Below are positions 1 to 9,388 of a stretch of DNA of 64,000 nucleotides, one piece after another. Origin of the DNA: Eshraghiella sp964414835 (GTDB lineage: Bacteria; Bacillota; Clostridia; Lachnospirales; Lachnospiraceae); NCBI GenBank assembly GCA_964414835.1, contig CAYPWY010000004.1, positions 1 through 64,000 of the forward strand. Reading direction: 5' to 3'. The translations under genes were made by a program, and so were the position numbers. Every line of letters starts with the position of its first letter. Within the stretch, counting starts at the first letter, position 1. The notes under the pieces were generated by a model. That model was not told where the DNA came from and made no database searches. It was given only the letters and a program-made list of their open reading frames with translations.

Positions 1-57
1 CTGTCTGTCAGCCCTTCATTTTCAATGGTTTCCAACATCGAAATTTATTCTTTAAGT

Positions 58-86
58 AAAAAAATTATCCACTTTAAGTCATAATT
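58..86 (-). terminator. Weak possible terminator after the MATE gene
   Basis: Read on the minus strand, a 6-bp A/T stem (AATTAT/ATAATT, 12-nt loop) is followed by a run of seven T. It lies about 50 bases past the MATE stop codon. The stem has no G-C pairs, so it would be a poor intrinsic terminator. The remaining left-edge sequence holds only a possible minus-strand start (ATG at 36-38), too short to identify. Confidence 0.3.
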
Positions 87-136
87 GCCATTGAATAGTG
101 TGCGTATATCTTTGGCATAAGGATATTTACTAAATG

Positions 137-1507
137 CTATTGCTCTTTGTTGAGAATATTCCTGAAGCTTAAGGAAAATATAATACCGCATATAGTTGCC
201 GATACTATGTCAGCAGCCGGTTCGGCATAGTATACTCCCATAACATCGCCGCCCAGCATTACAGGGAAAAGCATTGCAAAAGGAATAAGCAGTATCACCT
301 TTCTTAAAAGAGCAATAAACAAGGATATTTTTGCCTGACCTAACGCCATAAAGGTTGACTGGCAGCTCATCTGTACGCCGAAAATAAGCATACCGAACAC
401 GAAGACAGGAAGAACTTTTCCCACCAATGCAATAAATTCCGCCTCTCCGGTAAAAAGCCTGCCGTAAAACTCCGGGAAAATAATGGCGCTTAATGCCATC
501 AATGCCGATACGCTGATTATAACAGCCGCAAGACGTTTGAAGGTTGATTTAACCCTGTCCGTATTGCCGGCACCGTAATTATAGCTCATAATAGGCTGTA
601 CTCCCTGAGAAAAACCATTAATCGGTGTTGTTATAAGCTGCATAACGCTTTGAAGGATTGTAAGTGATGCCACATACAAATCACCGCCGTATTTCTGCAG
701 ACCATGGTTAAGAACAATTGATATCATAGCTTCAGTAGCCTGCATTATAAACGGCGATACACCTAATGCCGCTATACTTGCCATTATTTTGGTATCGGGA
801 ATAATATTTTCGATACGGATTCTCAGACTTGCCCTATTTGATAACAGAAAAGATAATATCCATGCCGCAGACAAAAACTGCGAAAATACCGTAGCTATGG
901 CGGCGCCATACACACCCATGTTAAAACCGAATATAAGAACAGGGTCAAGAATAATGTTTGTTACGGCGCCTATAAGCACTGAAGCCATGGCAATTCCTGA
1001 TTTCCCCTGTGCAGTTATAAAGGTGTTAAGCCCTACCGATATCTGCACAAAAATCGTTCCGATTAAATACACAGATATATAGCGGTCAGCATAGACATAT
1101 GTCACATCAGATGCGCCAACAAGATATAGAAAGGGCTTTTTTATGCTATAAAATACCAGCATAAGAACCGCTGCCGATATCAATATCATAAAAACCGCAT
1201 TGCCGATTATTTTCTCCGCTCTTTTCTTATCTCCCCTGCCCATATCTATGGATGCAAGAGGTGCCCCGCCTGAGCCTGCAAATGCGGCAAATGCCGACAC
1301 AATAATAATTATAGGCATACAGACACCCAGTCCTGCCAATGCGTCAGAACCTATATCCTTAATTCTGCCTATATATATTCTGTCCACTATGCTGTACAGA
1401 ATGTTCACTATCTGGGCCACCATAATGGGAAGTCCCATTGACAACATAAGCCTGCCTATACCGACAGTACCTAATTTTTCTTCGCTGGCTTTATTTATAT
1501 TGCTCAT
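137..1507 (-). CDS. MATE-family multidrug/Na+ efflux transporter (MepA-like)
   Basis: The 456-residue protein is almost wholly hydrophobic, with about twelve membrane segments, the usual size and layout for MATE exporters. Family-typical stretches include the N-terminal GLPIMVAQIVNILYSIVDRI and a repeated-half equivalent near NGFSQGVQPIMSYNYGA around residue 300. MATE proteins export cationic drugs or metabolites in exchange for Na+ or H+; the substrate cannot be told. The ATG is preceded by GAGGAAG at good spacing. It is the last gene of a minus-strand run after the small Cys-rich gene, from which it is separated by 126 bases that hold a start-less open frame ending on its ATG. Confidence 0.9.
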   Translation of the reverse strand: MSNINKASEEKLGTVGIGRLMLSMGLPIMVAQIVNILYSIVDRIYIGRIKDIGSDALAGLGVCMPIIIIVSAFAAFAGSGGAPLASIDMGRGDKKRAEKIIGNAVFMILISAAVLMLVFYSIKKPFLYLVGASDVTYVYADRYISVYLIGTIFVQISVGLNTFITAQGKSGIAMASVLIGAVTNIILDPVLIFGFNMGVYGAAIATVFSQFLSAAWILSFLLSNRASLRIRIENIIPDTKIMASIAALGVSPFIMQATEAMISIVLNHGLQKYGGDLYVASLTILQSVMQLITTPINGFSQGVQPIMSYNYGAGNTDRVKSTFKRLAAVIISVSALMALSAIIFPEFYGRLFTGEAEFIALVGKVLPVFVFGMLIFGVQMSCQSTFMALGQAKISLFIALLRKVILLIPFAMLFPVMLGGDVMGVYYAEPAADIVSATICGIIFSLSFRNILNKEQ

Positions 1508-1633
1508 AGCTTCCTCACATAGGATGTAAATAGTGCCGTCCGTATAAACGCAAAGCAGTCAATAATACCCTCATCGGCGGACAGTTCATTAAGATTATTA
1601 CCGTCCAAATAGGTATTAAACAGACAGCAGACT

Positions 1634-1918
1634 TTAAAACAATTTTAACGGACAGCAGCCGCTTTTTCTGTACATTCTTGCCTCAACATAAAAGCCGCTT
1701 TTCAGACATACCCCTTTAACCAGATGTTTACAATCAAGGCATACCTGTAACCTTTTATTATAAAGTTCTTCTCCCGCCATTTCCTCTTTAGGGGTTGCGG
1801 TCTTATATTCGCTGACGATTCCGGCTGCTGTTTCATCGTCTATCTTATCTATAAGACATCTGATACAGGGCTTGCCGTTTACCGGCGGTTTCCTAAGTGA
1901 TATATTTTTATCTGACAT
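1634..1918 (-). CDS. Small cysteine-rich protein (DUF6171-like)
   Basis: This 94-residue soluble protein carries CIRC near residue 18, CLDC near residue 61, one Cys in VKGVCLKSGF and CC near the C-terminus. The pattern suggests a zinc-binding knuckle, and it resembles the uncharacterised DUF6171 family of Lachnospiraceae; that family name is from memory. Function is unknown. Its ATG overlaps the end of the arabinofuranosidase gene by 11 bases and has no clear ribosome binding site of its own, so translation is probably coupled. Confidence 0.7.
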   Translation of the reverse strand: MSDKNISLRKPPVNGKPCIRCLIDKIDDETAAGIVSEYKTATPKEEMAGEELYNKRLQVCLDCKHLVKGVCLKSGFYVEARMYRKSGCCPLKLF

Positions 1919-3407
1919 GGCATATTATACTCATAATTCCGGCTGCCGGCACTGTGATTGTGCTGTTGTTGGCAGTTAAATCCAACTTGGAAAACAACGG
2001 CATAACTTTATCGGGGTTTTCAAAAGTGTTATGTGCATGTATATCCCCGGCAAGAACGGTTATTTCTGCATCGGATATAATCTCAATATTTTCCGGCAAA
2101 TCTATTTTCAGCATAACTTCTTCACTGAGTGAAGCGTTGCTTACTGTGATTGTTAAAATCCTGTCAAATCCTGTTTCTTTAACAGAAACGGAATGTGAAA
2201 GTGCAGGAATAACAATGTCCCCATACTCTGCCATTATGTCGGTAACACTGCTTTCGATAAGCCTTGCACCCTGATGCTGCTTATACATATCAAAAACATA
2301 ATATGTAGGTGTTTTAACAAGCTTATCTCCCTCTGTAAGAAGCATTGACTGAAGAACATTTACTACCTGTGCTATATTTGCCATTGCAATTCTGTCACAG
2401 TGATTGTTAAAAATATTGAGATTGACTGCTGCCGCCAAAGCATCTCTCATTGTATTCTGCTGATATAAAAATCCCGGATTTGTTCCCGGCTCCACATCAT
2501 ACCATGTACCCCACTCATCCACCAAAAGACTGATATTATGTTCAGGGTCATATTTGTCCATGATGGCAAGATGTTTGTCAATAATTTCTTCGATTTTAAG
2601 GGTTTTGGAGATTGTTGTGTAATATTCCCTCTCGTTAAAATCCGTGGCGCTTCCCTTGTTTTCCCAATCTCCGGGCAATGTATAATAATGAAGGCTTATG
2701 GCTTTTGCATGCCATTTATTAATCCGCTTCATCAATTCCTCAGTCCAGTGATAATCCTCTGCATTAGGGCCGCAGGCTATTTTATATAATTTGTTTTCAC
2801 CGTTGTCCTTGCAAAACTGCTGATAACGTTTATACTCAGATGCATAATATTCAGGGTCCATGCTTCCTCCGCATCCCCAGTTTTCATTGCCGATTCCGAT
2901 ATATTTTACACGCCATGGCTCTTTATGCCCGTTGGCGGCGCGCTCCATAGCCAGTGTGGAATCTCCTGCGGCAGTCATATATTCTATCCATTCCGATGCT
3001 TCCCTGACCGTTCCGCTTCCTACGTTAAGAGCAATATAGGGCTGACATCCAATCTGCCTGCACAGCTCCATAAACTCGTGGGTTCCAAAGCTATTATCCT
3101 CAACAGTTCCGCCCCAGTTGGTATTTACAATACGGCGTCTTTTATCTTTCGGTCCGATTCCGTCCCGCCAGTGGTATTCGTCGGCAAAGCAGCCGCCCGG
3201 CCAGCGGAGGACAGGCAGATGTATATCCCTAAGAGCCTCAACAACATCCTTGCGCATTCCGTTTACATTGGGGATGTCCGAATCCTCTCCTACATAAATT
3301 CCGTCATATATACAGCGTCCCAGATGCTCCGAAAACTGTCCGTATATTTCAGGTGCTATTGTCCCCTTGACAGCATCGGTATTGATAGTCAGTGTTGCAT
3401 TAAGCAT
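1908..3407 (-). CDS. Alpha-N-arabinofuranosidase, GH51
   Basis: Releases terminal alpha-L-arabinose from arabinoxylan or arabinan fragments. The 499-residue length is normal for GH51. The acid/base glutamate sits in GIGNENWGCGG (E175) and the nucleophile in LLVDEWGTWY (E298); a beta-sandwich follows the barrel. There is no signal peptide, so it should act inside the cell on imported arabino-oligosaccharides. The chosen ATG has AGGGAG nine bases upstream and overlaps the RNase G gene by 8 bases; a start 27 bases further upstream is less likely. No sugar transporter or other glycosidase is nearby, so its place in a housekeeping operon is unusual. Confidence 0.93.
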   Translation of the reverse strand: MLNATLTINTDAVKGTIAPEIYGQFSEHLGRCIYDGIYVGEDSDIPNVNGMRKDVVEALRDIHLPVLRWPGGCFADEYHWRDGIGPKDKRRRIVNTNWGGTVEDNSFGTHEFMELCRQIGCQPYIALNVGSGTVREASEWIEYMTAAGDSTLAMERAANGHKEPWRVKYIGIGNENWGCGGSMDPEYYASEYKRYQQFCKDNGENKLYKIACGPNAEDYHWTEELMKRINKWHAKAISLHYYTLPGDWENKGSATDFNEREYYTTISKTLKIEEIIDKHLAIMDKYDPEHNISLLVDEWGTWYDVEPGTNPGFLYQQNTMRDALAAAVNLNIFNNHCDRIAMANIAQVVNVLQSMLLTEGDKLVKTPTYYVFDMYKQHQGARLIESSVTDIMAEYGDIVIPALSHSVSVKETGFDRILTITVSNASLSEEVMLKIDLPENIEIISDAEITVLAGDIHAHNTFENPDKVMPLFSKLDLTANNSTITVPAAGIMSIICHVR

Positions 3408-4593
3408 TATCCTTGTCTCCCTTAAATGCCTCATAAAGCGGCTTTTTAATCTTTTTACGTGTTATTTCCATAAGGTCCAGTTTGGTAAATTCAACAAAAA
3501 CGGCTTTGACAGAGTCTTTTGCCAAAAGTTTTTTCATGGTTTCTTCTATTGTATCTCTTCCGGTTTTGTCCTGAAGATTTATAAAATCTATAATTATTAT
3601 TCCTGAAATATTGCGGAGAATAAGCTGTCTTGCAATTTCATCGCAGGCTTCAAGATTGGTTTTAAGGAAGGTTTTTTCCCTGTCTTTACTGTTTCCGTCA
3701 AATCTGCCGGTATTTACATCGATTACCGTCAATGCCTCAGTGGGCTCAATAACAAGATATCCGCCTGATTTAAGCCACACATGCTTGCTCAAGGCACGAT
3801 TCAGCCTGTGCTCCATATCATAAAGCTTAATAAGCGGCAAAAGGTCATCGTTATAAAGCCTTATAGGTGTTTGAAGCTTTAGTCCCATGAGCATTTCATA
3901 GACAGATGAATCATCAGTGACAATCTCATCATCAGCGCACAGCCGATAGCTTTCTATATCCTTCCACAAAATGTCTTTGGCATAGCGGATAACGCTGAAC
4001 GGGGTCCTATGCTTTGATTTTTCAATCAGGGCGGTATATTCCGACACGAGATTTTTAAGCTCTGCCTCAATATTTTCATCGGAAGCTTTTTCGGCATCCG
4101 TCCTGATAACAAAACCATAATCTCCGTTTGTATAAGGAAGTGCAAGTGTTTTAAGCTCATTAATTCTTACATCTTCGGTGATTTTGCGGGATATTCCAAC
4201 TTTATCCGGCAGTTCCCTTGTTATTGCCGCATATTTTCCGCTGAAGGTTATATCACAGGAAACCAACGGCAGTTTTGATTTTATGCCGTCTTTTTTTACC
4301 TGAACCAAAAGCAAATCACCTTCACATACCTTGTCCGTATTTTTGGGATTAAGGAATATCGGGCATGGGTTATCCTTTATGGAAAAATAACATACCTGTC
4401 CCGGTGAAATTTCAACAAAAGCCGCATCAATATTGCGGACAACATCGCGCACTCTGGCAACATATATGTTGTCCAAAATGCTTTCTCCATTGTCATACAA
4501 TTCGATGCGGATTTCTTTATTTTCCTCAAAAAGCATTGAAAGTTTCTGAGTCTTATTTTCAGTTGTTATATTAGTGATAACCAACTTCTTCAT
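3400..4593 (-). CDS. rng: Ribonuclease E/G family endoribonuclease
   Basis: Single-strand endoribonuclease of the RNase E/G type, probably acting in rRNA maturation and mRNA decay. An S1-like RNA-binding region occupies roughly residues 35-120. The catalytic domain retains the two Mg-binding aspartates in LTVIDVNTGRFDG (D292) and IIIDFINLQD (D336). At 397 residues it is shorter than E. coli RNase G and lacks the CPxCxG zinc-link and small domain, a form I believe is common in Clostridia. It overlaps the hisAI stop codon by one base (TAATG) and appears to be in the his transcript. RNase Y is also encoded in this window. Confidence 0.88.
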   Translation of the reverse strand: MKKLVITNITTENKTQKLSMLFEENKEIRIELYDNGESILDNIYVARVRDVVRNIDAAFVEISPGQVCYFSIKDNPCPIFLNPKNTDKVCEGDLLLVQVKKDGIKSKLPLVSCDITFSGKYAAITRELPDKVGISRKITEDVRINELKTLALPYTNGDYGFVIRTDAEKASDENIEAELKNLVSEYTALIEKSKHRTPFSVIRYAKDILWKDIESYRLCADDEIVTDDSSVYEMLMGLKLQTPIRLYNDDLLPLIKLYDMEHRLNRALSKHVWLKSGGYLVIEPTEALTVIDVNTGRFDGNSKDREKTFLKTNLEACDEIARQLILRNISGIIIIDFINLQDKTGRDTIEETMKKLLAKDSVKAVFVEFTKLDLMEITRKKIKKPLYEAFKGDKDNA

Positions 4594-5645
4594 TATCTGC
4601 CTGCAAGCTCCTTAAAAAAGCATGAATGTGCACCCGTATGGCATGCCGCTCCTGCCTGACGAACCTTTGCAAGAATCGTGTCATTGTCGCAGTCAAGTTT
4701 AAGGGATTGAACATACTGGAAATGACCGGATGTAAGTCCCTTAACCCAAAGCTCCTTACGGCTTCTGCTGTAATAAGTCATCCGTCCGGTTGCTATAGTC
4801 ATATTATAAGCTTCTTTGTTCATATAAGCAACCATAAGAACTTCATCAGTGCCGTCCTCCTGCACTACCACAGGAATAAGCCCGTTGCCGTCAAGCTTAA
4901 ATTCGTCAAAATCCATTGCGCTTTCAAATACAGGAAAAGTCCTGACAGCCTCCGCAACATCTATACGTTTCTCATATATAGCTTTTCCCATAATGGCGCC
5001 CTTGATTCCGGCATCTGCTAATGCTTTTAAATCCTCCATAGATGAAACTCCTCCGGATGCAATCACATCAAGTCCGGTTTCATCAGTAAGCTTTTTCGTC
5101 ATCTCTATATTGGGGCCGCAAAGCATACCGTCTTTGGAAATATCGGTATATACAATGTGTTTTACACCCATATTCTTCATTATACCGCAAAGTGATACCG
5201 CGGTTTTATCGGAAACCTGCTCCCAGCCTTCAACTGCAACCATGCCGTTTTTGGCATCCACACCTACAACAATATGGTCACTGCCGAAACGGTTGACTGC
5301 CTGACGCACGAATTCCGGATCGCTTACGGCTTTGGTACCTATAATTACACGGTATATTCCATATGATAAAACTCTCTCTATATCTTCCATTGTGCGGATT
5401 CCGCCGCCAAGCTCACATGGAATTGTTACGGTGCTGACAATCTTTTTGATTGCATCTTCATTGACTGAATGACCTTTCAGTGCTCCATCCAAGTCTACAA
5501 GATGTATAAATGTGGCACCGTTTTCTTCAAAATATCCGGCAACCTTATATGGCTCATCGCTGTATACGGTAATCCGGTTAAATTCGCCCTGTTTTAAGCG
5601 GACGCACTTGCCGTCCTTCATATCTATGGCAGGATAAAGCTGCAT
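4593..5645 (-). CDS. hisAI: Bifunctional HisA-HisI fusion (ProFAR isomerase / phosphoribosyl-AMP cyclohydrolase)
   Basis: Residues 1-237 are a complete HisA (beta/alpha)8 barrel with the two catalytic aspartates in LYPAIDMKDG (D8) and VVGVDAKNG (D130). From about residue 243 a complete HisI follows, with metal-site motifs LDCDND (317-322) and CHTGAHSC (335-342). The protein would therefore carry out two steps of histidine synthesis that flank each other: opening of the phosphoribosyl-AMP ring and isomerisation of ProFAR to PRFAR. The frame is continuous through the join, with no sign of a sequencing frameshift. It starts one base after hisB. HisF and HisH, which usually sit beside HisA, are missing from this cluster. 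Confidence 0.93.
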   Translation of the reverse strand: MQLYPAIDMKDGKCVRLKQGEFNRITVYSDEPYKVAGYFEENGATFIHLVDLDGALKGHSVNEDAIKKIVSTVTIPCELGGGIRTMEDIERVLSYGIYRVIIGTKAVSDPEFVRQAVNRFGSDHIVVGVDAKNGMVAVEGWEQVSDKTAVSLCGIMKNMGVKHIVYTDISKDGMLCGPNIEMTKKLTDETGLDVIASGGVSSMEDLKALADAGIKGAIMGKAIYEKRIDVAEAVRTFPVFESAMDFDEFKLDGNGLIPVVVQEDGTDEVLMVAYMNKEAYNMTIATGRMTYYSRSRKELWVKGLTSGHFQYVQSLKLDCDNDTILAKVRQAGAACHTGAHSCFFKELAGR

Positions 5646-5646
5646 A

Positions 5647-6234
5647 TTAAAGCGCTCCTTTCGTGGATGGAAGTCCCTGTACTCTTGAATCTATTGAAAC
5701 CGCTTCGTCTAAAGCCCTGGCAAAAGCCTTGAACATAGCTTCGATTATATGGTGTGAATTTTCTCCGTACATTTCTTTGAGATGGAGATTCATTTCGGCG
5801 GAATATGACACGGCATAGAAAAATTCTTTTACCATTTCGGTGTCAAAATATCCTACCCTTTCGGCATTAAAATGCCCGTCAAAAACAAGATATGGTCTGC
5901 CGGACAAATCGATTGCGCATAACACCAGTGTTTCGTCCATAGGAAGCATAAAATTACCGAATCTTTTGATGCTTTTTTTATCTCCCAGCGCCTGCTTTAC
6001 AGCCTGACCAAGCACAATCCCGGTATCCTCAATTGTATGGTGGCAATCCACATGAAGGTCGCCGTTTACTTTTACATTAAGGTCAAAAAGACCATGCTTT
6101 GCAAAGCTGATAAGCATATGGTCAAAAAAACCGATGCCTGTATCAACACTTGATTTACCGCTTCCGTCCAGATTAAGTTCTATTTCAATCTGTGTCTCCG
6201 CAGTTTTGCGGCTTATTTTTGCGATTCTGCTCAT
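5647..6234 (-). CDS. hisB: Imidazoleglycerol-phosphate dehydratase
   Basis: Converts imidazoleglycerol phosphate to imidazole-acetol phosphate in histidine synthesis. The 195-residue protein is the monofunctional form without a phosphatase domain. Both HHxxE metal-binding motifs of the repeated fold are present: HHTIE (65-69) and HHIIE (161-165), along with GFFDHML near residue 35. It sits 17 bases after hisD and one base before hisAI in the his operon. Confidence 0.96.
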   Translation of the reverse strand: MSRIAKISRKTAETQIEIELNLDGSGKSSVDTGIGFFDHMLISFAKHGLFDLNVKVNGDLHVDCHHTIEDTGIVLGQAVKQALGDKKSIKRFGNFMLPMDETLVLCAIDLSGRPYLVFDGHFNAERVGYFDTEMVKEFFYAVSYSAEMNLHLKEMYGENSHHIIEAMFKAFARALDEAVSIDSRVQGLPSTKGAL

Positions 6235-6251
6235 ATAAATCTCCTTAAATA

Positions 6252-7541
6252 CTATTCAAACCTTACTCTGATTGAGTTGGCATGTGCCGTAAGTCCTTCT
6301 GCCTCGGCAAACTTCTCAATATCCTCATGTATCTCACAAAGAGCCTCTCTGGAATAAGATATTATGCTTGATTTCTTAATAAAATCATCCACTTCAAGCG
6401 GCGAGAAGAATTTTGCTGTTCCGTTGGTAGGAAGTACGTGGTTTGGTCCTGCAAAATAGTCGCCAAGAGGCTCCGAAGAGTATTCACCAAGGAATATTGC
6501 GCCTGCGTTTTTGATTTTGGTCATGGTCTGGAACGGGTCCTTTGTCACAAGCTCAAGGTGCTCAGAAGCAATTTCATTGACCACGGAGACTGCCTCGTCC
6601 ATATCCTTTGCCAAAAGAATATATCCGTAATTTTCCAGTGATTTTTCAAGTATCTGCCGTCTTGATAACTTTGTCAGAAAATTATCAATCTCACTGCTTA
6701 CCTGCAAGGCAAGTTCTTTTGATGTTGTCACAAGAATTGCCGATGCCAGTTCGTCATGCTCTGCCTGTGAAAGCAAATCTGCCGCAACATATCTTGGATT
6801 GGCAGTTTCGTCGGCAAGCACCATAATCTCACTTGGCCCTGCAATCGAGTCAATCCCTACCTGACCGTACACCGCCTTTTTGGCAAGTGCCACATATATA
6901 TTTCCCGGTCCAACTATTTTATCAACCTTAGGAATACAATCTGTTCCGTAAGCCATAGCTGCGATAGCCTGAGCTCCGCCCACCTTATATATAACATCTG
7001 CACCGGCTTCCTTGGCAGCTACAAGTGTTCCGCAGTATATTTTACCGTCTTCTCCCGGAGGTGTGCACATAATAATCTGCTGAACACCTGCCACCTTGGC
7101 AGGCATTATATTCATAAGAACCGATGATGGATATGCTGCTTTTCCGCCAGGAACATACACCCCCACCCTTTCAAGGGGCGTAATTTTCTGACCTAAAATA
7201 GTTCCCTTAGGTGTGGTGTCAAACCAGCTGTTACGCTTCTGTCTTTCGTGATAAGCCCTGATATTTACAAGAGCTTTTCTGATTATCTGTACAAGCTCGT
7301 CATCTATTTCATTGTAGGCCTGTTGAATTTCTTCCTCTGTAACTGTTATGTTATCTGCATTGACAGGAAAACCATCGAATTTAGCGGTATATTCAAAAAC
7401 AGCTTCATCTTTCCTGCCCTTAATATCTTCTATTATTGCATTGACTTTGCCCTCATACTCACCATAGCTGTTAGGGCTTCTTTTCAGAAGATTACTGAGG
7501 ATGTCTTTTTTGGATTCTTCATTTAATTCCAGTATTCTCAT
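6252..7541 (-). CDS. hisD: Histidinol dehydrogenase
   Basis: Zinc- and NAD-dependent enzyme for the last two oxidations, histidinol to histidine. The 429-residue length matches the family. Visible motifs include GPGNIYVALAKKAVYGQVGID, the zinc-site stretch DLLSQAEHDE and the base-containing SEHLELV. Its ATG overlaps the hisG stop (ATGA), implying coupled translation. Confidence 0.97.
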   Translation of the reverse strand: MRILELNEESKKDILSNLLKRSPNSYGEYEGKVNAIIEDIKGRKDEAVFEYTAKFDGFPVNADNITVTEEEIQQAYNEIDDELVQIIRKALVNIRAYHERQKRNSWFDTTPKGTILGQKITPLERVGVYVPGGKAAYPSSVLMNIMPAKVAGVQQIIMCTPPGEDGKIYCGTLVAAKEAGADVIYKVGGAQAIAAMAYGTDCIPKVDKIVGPGNIYVALAKKAVYGQVGIDSIAGPSEIMVLADETANPRYVAADLLSQAEHDELASAILVTTSKELALQVSSEIDNFLTKLSRRQILEKSLENYGYILLAKDMDEAVSVVNEIASEHLELVTKDPFQTMTKIKNAGAIFLGEYSSEPLGDYFAGPNHVLPTNGTAKFFSPLEVDDFIKKSSIISYSREALCEIHEDIEKFAEAEGLTAHANSIRVRFE

Positions 7542-8191
7542 TGTTTGTCCTTTCTGCCTTCATATTGGCGAAGCTTATTTATAATATCCGCAATTCTTTC
7601 GCTTTCCATCTTCATACTGACCTGATTGACAACCATTCTGGCTGACAAATCACATACCTCTTCCAGAACCTGAAGTCCGTTTTCCTTAAGCGTTGCACCT
7701 GTCTCAACAATGTCAACGATAACCTCTGACAGTCCTACAATCGGCGCCAGTTCTACGGAGCCGTTAAGCTTAATAATCTCCACTGTCTGATGCTTTACAT
7801 TGTAAAAGTAATCCTTGGCAATATGAGGATATTTGGAAGCCACTCTTATAAGCTCATGGCTGTTAAGAAGACCTTTGGCACTTTCGGGACCGCACACGCA
7901 CATTTTACACCTGCCTATCCCAAGGTCATATACCTCATAAAGCTTCCGTCCTTCCTCCAAAAGAGTGTCTCTTCCTACAATTCCGATGTCAGCTGCACCG
8001 TATTCCACATAGGTAGGAACATCTGATGCCTTAGCCAGAAAGAATTTAAATTTAAGCTCTTCGTTGACAAAGATAAGCTTTCTGGTTTTCTCGTCCTTCA
8101 TCTCAACGCAGGTAATTCCGATTTCCTCAAGAATTTCCATGGCTTTCTTGGCGAGACGCCCCTTAGCAAGGGCAAAAGTAATATATCTCAT
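7538..8191 (-). CDS. hisG: ATP phosphoribosyltransferase, short form
   Basis: First committed enzyme of histidine synthesis, joining ATP and PRPP. At 217 residues it is the short HisG lacking the C-terminal regulatory domain, and such forms work as a hetero-octamer with HisZ, encoded immediately upstream. The fold signatures TFALAKGRLAKKAMEILEE and GAADIGIVGRD are clear, as is the PRPP-loop-like DIVETGATLKENGL near residue 160. It overlaps hisZ by one base and hisD by four. Confidence 0.96.
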   Translation of the reverse strand: MRYITFALAKGRLAKKAMEILEEIGITCVEMKDEKTRKLIFVNEELKFKFFLAKASDVPTYVEYGAADIGIVGRDTLLEEGRKLYEVYDLGIGRCKMCVCGPESAKGLLNSHELIRVASKYPHIAKDYFYNVKHQTVEIIKLNGSVELAPIVGLSEVIVDIVETGATLKENGLQVLEEVCDLSARMVVNQVSMKMESERIADIINKLRQYEGRKDKQ

Positions 8192-9378
8192 TATTGTATA
8201 CCATACCTTTCAAGAACTGTTTTATCCACAAAAATCACATCTTCATAATAATCGTATACTTCCGGTGTAGCAGCCTTTGTAAGCGCCGCACCGACGCCTG
8301 AACTGCGGAAATATCTGGCAAGTCTGATTGCATTGAAAATATTTTCATCATCATATACAAGCAGCTTTACCTCTTCCTCTGACGGAATATTGATTTTTTG
8401 TCTTTTAATTGCCTGATGGAGCAAATCTATTGTAATACAAAAGCCTATGGATGCCTTATCCCTGCCAAACTGGCCGATAAGCTTGTCATAACGTCCTCCG
8501 CTTCCTATAGGTTCACCTACATTGTAAGTATAAGCCTTAAACACAACGCCTGTATAATAGTCAAGCTCGCTGAGCATTCCAAGGTCAAAGGTAACATATT
8601 TTTCAACGCCGTATTCCTTAAGAAGCTCATATATTTTCTTAAGATGAGCCACAGCCTTTAAGGATGTATCATTATCTGTAAGTTCCATTGCTTTGTCCAG
8701 AACCTCGACACCGCCGAAAAGCTGCGGAAGCTTATAAAATACTTCCCCGCAGTCTTTATCAATATGTTCCTCTTCGATAATTTCACCGACACGGAAAATA
8801 TTTTTGTTGCGGATAATCTCCCGCATTTCTGCCTCACCCTCAGCGCTTAAACCTGCCTTCGCTGCCAATCCCTTGAAAAATCCTATATGCCCTACCTCAA
8901 CCTGAAATTCAGTGAGACCTGAGCTTAAAACAGCTTCAATGAGAAGTGCAATCATCTCCGCATCTGCCTCAAGAGAACCGTCGCCTATAAGCTCACAGCC
9001 TGCCTGTGTGGTTTCCTTAAGTCTTCCCTGATACCTTGAATTGTTGATAAAAGTATTTCCGATATAACAAAGCCGTATGGAATTAGTCTCATCCTCGAAA
9101 TATTTTGCCGCACATCTGGCAATGGACGGAGTTATATCAGGTCTTAACACAAGAGTGTTGCCCTCTCTGTCAAAAAATTTAAACATATTCTGGGATGCAA
9201 CGGAACCCCTCTCTTTATTAAATATATCAAAAAATTCAAAAGACGGTGTCTGAATATCTTTATAACCGTACATTTTGAGAACACTATGCAGTCTATCCTG
9301 AATAAGAAGCTTGTCAGAACATTCGTCATTGTATATATCTCTGACGCCTTCAGGTGTATGTAATAATTTTCTTTCCAT
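8191..9378 (-). CDS. hisZ: ATP phosphoribosyltransferase regulatory subunit
   Basis: HisZ is a catalytically inactive paralogue of histidyl-tRNA synthetase that binds short HisG and gives histidine feedback control. The 395-residue protein has the class II core, with TPEGVRDIYNDEC near the start, LVLRPDITPSIARCAAKYF, and GSGGRYDKLIGQFG, but has no anticodon-binding domain. It is the first gene of the his operon. The ATG follows GTGAGGT at good spacing. A leader of about 145 bases with hairpins separates it from its promoter. Confidence 0.92.
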   Translation of the reverse strand: MERKLLHTPEGVRDIYNDECSDKLLIQDRLHSVLKMYGYKDIQTPSFEFFDIFNKERGSVASQNMFKFFDREGNTLVLRPDITPSIARCAAKYFEDETNSIRLCYIGNTFINNSRYQGRLKETTQAGCELIGDGSLEADAEMIALLIEAVLSSGLTEFQVEVGHIGFFKGLAAKAGLSAEGEAEMREIIRNKNIFRVGEIIEEEHIDKDCGEVFYKLPQLFGGVEVLDKAMELTDNDTSLKAVAHLKKIYELLKEYGVEKYVTFDLGMLSELDYYTGVVFKAYTYNVGEPIGSGGRYDKLIGQFGRDKASIGFCITIDLLHQAIKRQKINIPSEEEVKLLVYDDENIFNAIRLARYFRSSGVGAALTKAATPEVYDYYEDVIFVDKTVLERYGIQ

Positions 9379-9388
9379 ATATACCTCA

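Noticed and set aside
1..38. Possible start of another minus-strand gene at the left edge
   Set aside because: Only twelve codons (MLETIENEGLTD) are visible and the binding site is weak; all three forward frames are open too.
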